Shown: piece after piece, positions 29,407 through 36,034 of the stretch
How the letters are laid out: every line of letters starts with the position of its first letter
Numbering within the stretch: the first letter of the stretch is position 1
Assembly: GCF_001476815.1 (NCBI RefSeq)
Contig: NZ_LDSL01000072.1
Span: 1-59,114, forward strand
DNA from: Pseudacidovorax intermedius
GTDB taxonomy: Bacteria > Pseudomonadota > Gammaproteobacteria > Burkholderiales > Burkholderiaceae_C
DNA: 59,114 nucleotides
Direction: 5' to 3'
Notes under the pieces: generated by a model
The model's database searches: none
Told to the model about the DNA's origin: nothing
The model's input: the letters and a program-made list of their open reading frames with translations, nothing else
Translations under genes and position numbers: made by a program

Positions 29407-30867
29407 ATGGCAACCAAGCTCTGGGTCAAGGAGGCGCTTCAGATCCTGGCGGAAAGCCTGTCGCCGGTCCCCCATGAGCTGAACGAACTGGACTGGAAAG
29501 CTCGCCTTTCCGACCACAAGGACAGGCTCGCCGAGCACCTCATGGCCCTGGCGAATCACCCCGATGGCGGCTACCTCGTCTTCGGAATCGACAACGACGG
29601 TCGTGCTGTCGGCGTCGAGCCTGCAGACGTCAACGGCATCGTCACCCAACTGAGCAACCTCGGCCGGGATGCCATCGAGCCGCCCTTGGCGCTGGACCAT
29701 GCTGTCACGCCAAATGCCGAAGGCATTCCTCTTCTGCTGGTGCGCATCCCCGAATTGGCCGTCAAGCCGGCCCACCGGCGTGGCAAGTCGATTGAAGAAA
29801 GCTGGATCCGTGCGGGCGGCAGCACGCGCAAAGCGTCGCGGCAGGAAATCGGTGCGCTGCTGATGAACAGCAGCAATCCACGCTGGGAGGATCTGCGCGC
29901 ATCTCCGCTGCTCAGCGTGGCCGAGGTGCAGCAGCAACTCGATCTCGAAAGCATCGCGCAGTTGCTGCAGCGCCCGCTGCCTGACGACACTGAAGATCTG
30001 GGCCAATGGCTAGTTCAGGAAGGCATCGCCATCGCGGACGCTCGCGGCTACTACATCAGCAACTTCGGCGCCATTGCCGCAGCCCGCAAGCTGGACGACT
30101 TTCCGTCTCTGGCGCGCAAACGCATCCGCGTGGTGCGCTATCGCGGCACCAACAAGGTCGACACCATCGACGAACTGCCAGGGCAACGCGGCTATGCCGT
30201 CGCCTTCGAGGGACTGATCGGCTATCTGCAGCGGGTGCTGCCCCATTCGGAAGTCATCAGGCAATCGCTGCGCGCCGACACCTCGGTCTATCCTGAAATC
30301 GCGTTGCGTGAATTGATGGCCAATGCCTTGATTCACCAGGACTTCAGCATCACCGGCGCTGGCCCCATGGTCGACATCTTCAGCGACCGCATCACCATCA
30401 CCAATCCTGGCACGCTGCTGCCTGGCAAGCGGCCTGACCGCCTGATCGGCGCCACGCCCGAGTCGCGCAACGAAAAGTTGGCCTCCTCCTTTCGGCGCTT
30501 TCGCATCTGCGAAGAGCGGGGAACGGGCTTTCAGAAGGTGGTTCAGGCCATCGAGCTTTTCGGTTTGCCGCCTTTTCATATCGCCGCGGACGAGAACGCC
30601 TTCAGCGTCACGCTGAGTGCGCCTCGCAGGTTCGCCGACATGGGCCCAGCGGAGCGTATGGAGGCCTGTTACCAACACGCAGTACTTCAATACCTCTCCA
30701 GCCAGACGCTGACCAACACCACATTGCGCCAGCGATTCAAGCTGCACGAAAAGCAGCGCAATTCGATCACCAACTTGATCGGCGACGCCGTCAATGCCGG
30801 GCGCATCAAGCGCAAGGATGCGCACAGCGGCAACAAATTCGCCGAATACATCCCTTACTGGGCATGA
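29407..30867 (+). CDS. AlbA-type (divergent AAA-4) ATP-binding protein
   Basis: Protein of 486 residues with an N-terminal AlbA_2 / divergent AAA-4 domain: the opening of the domain near residue 30 (WKARLSDHKDRLAEHLMALANHPDGGYLVFGIDNDG), then ESWIRAGGSTRKAS. A C-terminal GHKL-like ATP-binding segment follows (ALRELMANALIHQDFS near 297-312, then DRITITNPG) with RGTGFQKV, and a winged-helix tail (about 430-486). Such proteins are called RecG-like or putative transcriptional regulators; the biochemical role is unclear and some are linked to defence or mobile DNA. Base composition and codon use are visibly less GC-rich than in the neighbouring genes, suggesting transfer into the spacer behind gyrB. 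It has no operon partner. Confidence 0.85.
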   Translation: MATKLWVKEALQILAESLSPVPHELNELDWKARLSDHKDRLAEHLMALANHPDGGYLVFGIDNDGRAVGVEPADVNGIVTQLSNLGRDAIEPPLALDHAVTPNAEGIPLLLVRIPELAVKPAHRRGKSIEESWIRAGGSTRKASRQEIGALLMNSSNPRWEDLRASPLLSVAEVQQQLDLESIAQLLQRPLPDDTEDLGQWLVQEGIAIADARGYYISNFGAIAAARKLDDFPSLARKRIRVVRYRGTNKVDTIDELPGQRGYAVAFEGLIGYLQRVLPHSEVIRQSLRADTSVYPEIALRELMANALIHQDFSITGAGPMVDIFSDRITITNPGTLLPGKRPDRLIGATPESRNEKLASSFRRFRICEERGTGFQKVVQAIELFGLPPFHIAADENAFSVTLSAPRRFADMGPAERMEACYQHAVLQYLSSQTLTNTTLRQRFKLHEKQRNSITNLIGDAVNAGRIKRKDAHSGNKFAEYIPYWA

Positions 30868-30882
30868 GCGCGGCGGCTTCGC

Positions 30883-30899
30883 TTTAAGCATCCCCTAAG
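30883..30899 (+). promoter_or_regulatory. PmrA-like direct-repeat box
   Basis: TTTAAG, 5 bases, then CCTAAG: two half-sites in the spacing of the OmpR-family PmrA/QseB box (consensus CTTAAG-N5-CTTAAG). It lies 104 bases before the secreted-protein gene at 31003. No regulator gene is in the window. Confidence 0.4.
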
Positions 30900-31002
30900 C
30901 CTCCAGGCACAAAGTCCTTCCCAAGCCCCGGACGCCACGGCGTCCGCTCCGCCGCCGGGGATGCGAATCCAGCGGACGGAAAGCCAAGGAAAGGACACTG
31001 CC

Positions 31003-31482
31003 ATGACCACCCTTCGTCACTCCATCGCTCAACGCACGGCCCGCCCCTTCGCCGTGGCCCTGCTGCTCGGCATGGGCGCCCTGACGGGGGCGGCCCACGC
31101 CGGGACTTTGCCGCCCGTGCGCACCGCGCCGACCGGCGTCGAGTACATCAGCGGCGGCGTGGGCAGCGACGAGGCCCATGCGATGGAACAGGTCACCCCA
31201 AAGTGGCCCGCCAGCTTCGAATTCGCGGTCAAGTCGGGCGACAAGGCCGACTTTGCGGCCAACGTGCACGTCACGGTGCAGGACGCCCGCACCGGCGCCA
31301 CCGTGCTACACAACGTGAAGGCGGACGGGCCCTTCATGGCCGCCAAGCTGGCCCCCGGTGTCTACCGCGTGACGGCCTCGCTGGACGGCAAGGCGCTGCA
31401 GCGGCAGATCGACGTCGGCGCCAAGGGGCCAGCCCATGCCGTCTTCGTGTGGCCGGCCGGCACGGACATGGCGAGTAATTAA
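31003..31482 (+). CDS. Secreted small protein A of a tandem paralog pair
   Basis: Function unknown. The 159 residues begin with a Sec signal peptide (MTTLRHSIAQRTARPF, hydrophobic VALLLGMGALTGAAHA, cleavage after Ala33). The mature part starts with GTLPPVRTAPTGVEYISGGV, then an acidic SDEAHAMEQV segment, WPASFEF, and a beta-rich domain resembling carboxypeptidase-regulatory/transthyretin-like folds (VHVTVQDARTGATVLHNVKADGPFMAAKLAPGVYRVTASLDGKALQRQI). The gene at 31681 encodes a clear paralog. The ATG at 31003 follows GGAAAGGA. A PmrA-like box lies upstream and a dispersed repeat lies just downstream. Confidence 0.85.
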   Translation: MTTLRHSIAQRTARPFAVALLLGMGALTGAAHAGTLPPVRTAPTGVEYISGGVGSDEAHAMEQVTPKWPASFEFAVKSGDKADFAANVHVTVQDARTGATVLHNVKADGPFMAAKLAPGVYRVTASLDGKALQRQIDVGAKGPAHAVFVWPAGTDMASN

Positions 31483-31519
31483 GAAAGACCCCCAGGCTGC
31501 GCGCTTCGCGCTCCGCCTT

Positions 31520-31606
31520 CCCCCTGTAGGGGGCACATCCTGCGGCCCGGCGAAGCCGGTTCCGCGGATGTTGCTGGCGTGGCCTGCTCCGCGGCCTTCT
31601 GATCGG
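31520..31606 (+). repeat. Dispersed intergenic repeat, copy A
   Basis: A CCCCC-TGTA-GGGGG hairpin is followed by a GC-rich block (core 31543-31596) that matches the minus strand of 47236-47288 with about five substitutions and one indel. The copy lies 38 bases past the stop of the secreted-protein gene at 31003. It resembles the intergenic repeats that end genes in many Comamonadaceae genomes. Confidence 0.8.
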
Positions 31607-31680
31607 GCAAGACCCGCGACGACCACGCAGCACCGAACGGCACTGCGCCCCGCCAAGAACCTGTCACACATCACGCCATC

Positions 31681-32187
31681 ATGAACACCACCACATTCGA
31701 CCGCTCTCCTGTCCGCCAGGCCTTCAACCCAATGGTCGCGGTGGGCAACCTCATGGCCGCAAGCCTGCTGGCCGTGATCGCCAGCTCGGCCCATGCCTCG
31801 GCCACCTACAACCCGCCCATCGAGATGACCAAGACCGGCATCGAATACATGAGCGGTGGCACCACGCCCGACGAGGCGAAGCTGATGAAGGTCGTGGAGC
31901 CGCGCTGGCCCGCCAGCTTCGAGTTCGATGCCAAAGGCCAGGGGCCCGTGCCCACCGGCACGCCCGTCAAGGTGACGGTGCGCGACGCCGGCAACGGCGC
32001 GGTGGTGCTCAACGACGTGACCGCCGGCGGACCGTACATGGTCGCGCGGCTGGACCCGGGCCGCTACCAGGTGACGGCCACGCGCGACGGCCAGAGCGTT
32101 TCGCGCGACATCGAGGTGGGCCGCTACACCACGGCCCATGCGGTGTTCGACTGGAACGGCGGCACGGGCGTGGCCAGCAGCCGCTGA
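31681..32187 (+). CDS. Secreted small protein B of a tandem paralog pair
   Basis: Paralog of the 31003 product; function unknown. The 168 residues have a longer N-region, a signal peptide core MAASLLAVIASSAHA (cleavage after about residue 39), and the same mature plan: KTGIEYMSGGTTPDEAKLM, RWPASFEFD, then VKVTVRDAGNGAVVLNDVTAGGPYMVARLDPGRYQVTATRDGQSVSRDI and a final AHAVFDWNGG. The shared blocks are GxEYxSGG, DEAxxM, PxWPASFEF and GPxMxAxLxPGxYxVTA. It lies 198 bases after copy A of the dispersed repeat, so it is probably transcribed separately or by read-through. Confidence 0.85.
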   Translation: MNTTTFDRSPVRQAFNPMVAVGNLMAASLLAVIASSAHASATYNPPIEMTKTGIEYMSGGTTPDEAKLMKVVEPRWPASFEFDAKGQGPVPTGTPVKVTVRDAGNGAVVLNDVTAGGPYMVARLDPGRYQVTATRDGQSVSRDIEVGRYTTAHAVFDWNGGTGVASSR

Positions 32188-32332
32188 ACGGCGGCGGCGC
32201 TCACGCCCGGAGCAGGCCCACGACAGCGGGCGCGCCGCCGAGGCCCGGCCGGCACGGCCCGTGCGTGCATCGCGGCAGCCTGGCCACAATGGCCGCTGAC
32301 CGACGCAGCCCGCCGTCGCAAGGAGTCTTTCC

Positions 32333-32791
32333 ATGAGCATGGGCACCCCCATGGCCCGCTATGCCGCCGCCCGCCGGGTCGGCGATTTCGTCTTCATGAG
32401 CGGCGTGGTGGCCGTCGATCCGGCCACGCGCCGCGCGGTCTCGCGCTACGAAGACCTGCCCGAGGCGGCGCAGGCCGAACTGCGCGGCCTGGGCTATGCC
32501 ACCGGCCAGATGTCGGTGGACGTGTTCGAGGCGCCCGTGGTAGCGCAGAGCTGGTTCGTGCTGGCCCGCATCCGCGACCTGGCGGCCGAGCACGGCGGCA
32601 CCATGGACGACGTGATCAAGCTGGTGCAGTACTTCCGCCGCCTGCCCGACTATGCGCTGTTCAACCGCGTGCGCGGGCTGTTCTACCCGGGCGAGCCGCC
32701 GGTCTCCACCGTGGTCGAGGTCAACCGCTTCCTGCCGGGGGACGAGGTGCTGATCGAGGTCGAGGCGACGATGTACCTGCCGCGCGGCTGA
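32333..32791 (+). CDS. RidA (YjgF/UK114) family protein, lacking the catalytic arginine
   Basis: Trimeric Rid-fold protein of 152 residues. Archetypal RidA deaminates reactive 2-aminoacrylate, using an Arg in the PARS-x-V-E-V segment. Here the matching segment is PPVSTVVEVNRFLP (about 121-134) with Val in place of Arg, followed by VLIEVEATMYLP. The N-terminal GDFVFMSGVVAVDP strand-turn is typical. It therefore belongs to a Rid subgroup without demonstrated imine deaminase chemistry. The start at 32333 (MSMGTPMARYAAARRVGD) follows GGAG; a second Met at 32339 is possible. It converges on the MFS gene with 9 bases between stops. Confidence 0.85.
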   Translation: MSMGTPMARYAAARRVGDFVFMSGVVAVDPATRRAVSRYEDLPEAAQAELRGLGYATGQMSVDVFEAPVVAQSWFVLARIRDLAAEHGGTMDDVIKLVQYFRRLPDYALFNRVRGLFYPGEPPVSTVVEVNRFLPGDEVLIEVEATMYLPRG

Positions 32792-32800
32792 GACGCCGCG

Positions 32801-34438
32801 TCAGCCGCGTTGCACGATGTAGCGGTTGACCACGGGCATCGTCTCGCCACGGTGGAAGGCCAGCCGCCGCTCGCGCAGCGCCAGGTCTGCCGCGGTGGCG
32901 CGGTGGAAGCGCCGCAGGTGCTCCGTCCACGACTCGTCCACCACCTGCTCCACGTAGCGTTCGGGCGCCGACAGGTCATGCAGCAGCTCCCACGCGATGG
33001 CGCCCTGGCTCAGGCGGGCGCGGCGCGTCTCCTGCATCACGGCATGGAAGGCGGCGGCGCGGGCCGGGTCGATCAGGTATTCGACGGTGATGACCACGCG
33101 GCCGTCCTCGCCCGCACTCGCAGGCGGCGGGTTGAAGGCCCAGTCGGTGCCGGCGGGGCTCATGTCGTCCTCGCCTGGGCCGTCGGGCACCCAGCGCAGC
33201 ACGGCCAGCATCACCAGCGTGCCCGTCACGGCGGCCACCAGCAGGCTGGCGCGCAGCGTGCTCAGTTCCGCGATCTGGCCCCACACCGCCGCACCCAGCG
33301 CGCCGGCGCCCATGATGGCCATCTGGTAGGTGGACATGCCCCGCGCCCGCACCCAGTCGGGCAGCGCCAGCTGGGCCGACACCGACAGCGAGTTGGCCAC
33401 CGTGATCCAGGCCGCGCCACAGAAGAACACGGCGAAGGCGGCCACCCAGAGCGCGGGCGACAGCGCCAGCACCGCCGTCCCGGCCGACAGCAGCATCGAG
33501 CCGTACAGCACCCGGTGGTCGCGGTCGAACATCTCCCGCAGCCGGGGCAGCAGCAGCACCGCGATGATCGAGCCCGCCCCCATCGAGGCCAGCAGCAGCG
33601 TGAAGGTGCCCGCCCCGCCCTTCGGCCCCTCGTGGAAGCCGCGCGCCAGCAGCGGCAGCAGCGCCAACACGGCGCTGGAATGGAAGAAGGAGACGGCCAC
33701 CCGCGTCAGCACCGCCCGCATGCGCTGTGACTGCCGCACGAACTGCACGCCCACGCGCATCGCACTCACCAGCCGCTCGCGCCCCAGCGGATCGACCTTG
33801 TGCTCGCGCCGCCAGCGCAGGATGACGAAGCCCGAGGCGATGCTCAGCACCGCGTTGAGCACGAAGACCCACACGCTGCCCGCGCTGGCGATCAGCACGC
33901 CCGCCACCAGCGGCCCGACGATGCGCGAGGCGTTCATCGCGATGCCGTTGAGGCCCATGGCCGCCGGCAGCAGCGGCCGCGTGACCAGCTCGGGCACGAT
34001 GGCCGAGAACACCGGCCAGCGCAGCGCCAGCCCGATGCCGTTGGCGAAGGTGAGCGCCAGCAGCAGCGGCGCGTTCATCCTGTCGAGCCCGATGGCCACG
34101 CACAGCACGGTGGCCGAGCCCGCCAGCCAAAACTGCGTGGCCACCAGCCAGCGGCGGCGGTCCAGGATGTCGGCCAGCGCGCCGCTGGGCAGGCCGAGCA
34201 GGAAGACCGGCAGCGTGGACGCCGTCTGCACCAGCGCCACCCACATGGGCGAGGTGGTGAGCGTGGTCATCAGCCAGGCGGCCGCCACGTCGTTCATCCA
34301 CATGCAGGTGTTGGCGATGAACCAGGTGCCCCACAGCAACCGGAAGACCGGCAGGCGCAGCGGCTCCAGGGCAGCGAAGCGCGGCGCGCGTCGGGGTGGC
34401 GGGGCGGGGCTTGTCTCTTCCGGGTCGATGGGTGGCAT
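32801..34438 (-). CDS. MFS exporter with C-terminal ABM-like domain
   Basis: Twelve-helix major-facilitator transporter of the MFS_3 (EntS-like) group, 545 residues. The N-terminal half starts RLPVFRLLWGTWFIANTCMWMNDVAAAWLM, and the motif-A-like loop is LPSGALADILDRRRW. Membrane segments end near residue 425 (TLVMLAVLRWVP). The last 100 residues (RVVITVEYLIDPARAAAF... to YVEQVVDESWTEHLRRFHR) form an antibiotic-biosynthesis-monooxygenase-like alpha/beta domain. The start at 34438 gives MPPIDPEETSPAPPPRRAPRF; the open frame upstream is antisense to the esterase gene and not coding. Substrate unknown. Confidence 0.88.
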   Translation of the reverse strand: MPPIDPEETSPAPPPRRAPRFAALEPLRLPVFRLLWGTWFIANTCMWMNDVAAAWLMTTLTTSPMWVALVQTASTLPVFLLGLPSGALADILDRRRWLVATQFWLAGSATVLCVAIGLDRMNAPLLLALTFANGIGLALRWPVFSAIVPELVTRPLLPAAMGLNGIAMNASRIVGPLVAGVLIASAGSVWVFVLNAVLSIASGFVILRWRREHKVDPLGRERLVSAMRVGVQFVRQSQRMRAVLTRVAVSFFHSSAVLALLPLLARGFHEGPKGGAGTFTLLLASMGAGSIIAVLLLPRLREMFDRDHRVLYGSMLLSAGTAVLALSPALWVAAFAVFFCGAAWITVANSLSVSAQLALPDWVRARGMSTYQMAIMGAGALGAAVWGQIAELSTLRASLLVAAVTGTLVMLAVLRWVPDGPGEDDMSPAGTDWAFNPPPASAGEDGRVVITVEYLIDPARAAAFHAVMQETRRARLSQGAIAWELLHDLSAPERYVEQVVDESWTEHLRRFHRATAADLALRERRLAFHRGETMPVVNRYIVQRG

Positions 34439-34507
34439 GCCCGCTCGATTGTGGTGCAGGCGGGCGGCGCTTAAGCTCGGGTGCTTTCTTCGCCCCCCGG
34501 TGCGCTC

Positions 34508-35344
34508 ATGAATACGATGGCTTCCGCTCCCTCCGGCCCGGCGCTCTGGCGCGGCATGGACCGCCCCACGCTCGACGCCGCCTACGACAGCTCGGCCGTC
34601 GTGCCGGACTTCCAGGCGATCACCGGCCGCTGGCCCGAGCGCAGCGCGCCCTGGCGCGCGCGGCCCGACACGCGGCTGGACGTTCCTTACGCCGACGCGC
34701 CGCGCTGCCGCGTCGACCTGTTCGGCCCGGCGGACGCCTCGCCGCTCGTCGTCTTCCTGCATGGCGGCTACTGGCAGATGCGCGGGCGAGAGCAGTTCTC
34801 CTTCCTCGCCGAGGGCCCTCTGGCGCATGGCCTCGGCTTTGCCGCCGTGGGCTACACGCTGGGGCCGGAGGCGGGCATGGACCGCATCGTGGACGAATGC
34901 CGGCAGGCGCTGGCCTTCCTGCAACGCGAGACGGGCCGGCCGATCGTGCTGTCCGGCTGGTCGGCCGGCGGCCACCTCACGGCCTGCCTGCAGAACGAAG
35001 CGGGCGTGATCGGCAGTCTGGCGATCAGCGGCCTGTACGAGCTGGAGCCGATCCGCCTGGGCCGGCTGAACGACAAGCTGGGCATGGACGCCGCCACCGC
35101 CCGGCGCCACTCGCCGCTGCACCACCTGCCGGCCGGCTCGCCGCCGATGGTCATTGCCTGGGGGGAAGCCGAGCAGCCGGAGCTGCGCCAGCAGTCCCTG
35201 GACTACGCCGCCGCCCGCGAGGCAGCCGGCCTGCCCACGCGCCGGCTGCCGCTGGCCGGGCTGCATCATTTCGACGAGCTGGACACCTACGCCGATCCGC
35301 AGGGCGCGATGGCGCTGGCGCTGGTCGAACTCGCCAAAGGCTGA
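34508..35344 (+). CDS. Alpha/beta hydrolase (esterase / kynurenine-formamidase-like)
   Basis: Cytoplasmic serine hydrolase of 278 residues. The oxyanion motif VVFLHGGYWQ, the nucleophile elbow LSGWSAGGHL and the catalytic His in LAGLHHFDELD are all present. Similarity is to the BD-FAE / kynurenine-formamidase branch, but no tryptophan-degradation neighbours occur except the indolepyruvate oxidoreductase 0.7 kb away. The ATG at 34508 is preferred over an in-frame GTG at 34481. It is divergent from the MFS exporter gene, with a 69-base spacer. Confidence 0.85.
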   Translation: MNTMASAPSGPALWRGMDRPTLDAAYDSSAVVPDFQAITGRWPERSAPWRARPDTRLDVPYADAPRCRVDLFGPADASPLVVFLHGGYWQMRGREQFSFLAEGPLAHGLGFAAVGYTLGPEAGMDRIVDECRQALAFLQRETGRPIVLSGWSAGGHLTACLQNEAGVIGSLAISGLYELEPIRLGRLNDKLGMDAATARRHSPLHHLPAGSPPMVIAWGEAEQPELRQQSLDYAAAREAAGLPTRRLPLAGLHHFDELDTYADPQGAMALALVELAKG

Positions 35345-35379
35345 GCGGCTGCTCGCCGGCGCCGCCATGGTGCGGCCCC

Positions 35380-35892
35380 TCACCCGCCCAGGTGCCCCAA
35401 CGGCAGTGCCGAGTTCGCCTTCACCTCGCCCAGCGAGAAGCTGGTGTGCAGGTCCTTCACGTTGGGCAGCGTCATCAGGCTGTTGAGCGCGAAGCGCGAG
35501 AAGGCGTCCAGATCCTGCGCCACCACCTGCAGTTCGAACATGCCGTTGCCGCTGATGTAGTGGCAGGCCACCACCTCGGGCAGGCGGCGGATGGCTTCTT
35601 CCAGCACGCGGGTGGCGTCGCTGGTGGCGCGGTCGGTGTCCACCCGCACGAAGGCCAGCACCCCGAGCCCGATCTTTCGCCGGTCCAGTTCGGCGTGGTA
35701 GCCCTTGATGTAGCCCGCCGCCTCCAGCGCGCGCACGCGCCGCCAGCAGGGCGCGGCCGACAGGCCGACGCGTTGCGCCAGTTCGGCATTGGTCAAACGG
35801 GCTTCGTCCTGCAGCTGGCGCAGGATGGCCAGGTCGTACTTGTCGATACTTTCCACAGATGGTGCTTTCGAGAAAGATTCTTTCCCGATCAT
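35380..35892 (-). CDS. Lrp/AsnC family transcriptional regulator
   Basis: Leucine-responsive-type regulator of about 170 residues. The helix-turn-helix is SIDKYDLAILRQLQDEARLTNAELAQRVGLSAAPCWRRVRALEAAG (about 15-60), followed by a RAM ligand-binding domain (VLAFVRVDTD... to LHTSFSLGEV). The start at 35892 (MIGKESFSKAPSVESIDKYD) is a choice between candidates: an in-frame GTG at 35856 and an ATG at 35907 are also possible, and none has a strong ribosome-binding site. It is divergent from the indolepyruvate oxidoreductase gene, the likely target, and ends 35 bases after the esterase stop on the other strand. Confidence 0.9.
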   Translation of the reverse strand: MIGKESFSKAPSVESIDKYDLAILRQLQDEARLTNAELAQRVGLSAAPCWRRVRALEAAGYIKGYHAELDRRKIGLGVLAFVRVDTDRATSDATRVLEEAIRRLPEVVACHYISGNGMFELQVVAQDLDAFSRFALNSLMTLPNVKDLHTSFSLGEVKANSALPLGHLGG

Positions 35893-36034
35893 CCATTTGC
35901 GGCGCATGGAACGCAAACACCTGTCCGAACGCCAGGCATACACTTTGCCGACGCGATGCACCGGGGGACTTCCACCCGATGCCGCCCACCCCCGCCACGG
36001 CCCACAAGGCCCCAGCCGACGGAGAGAGACAACG

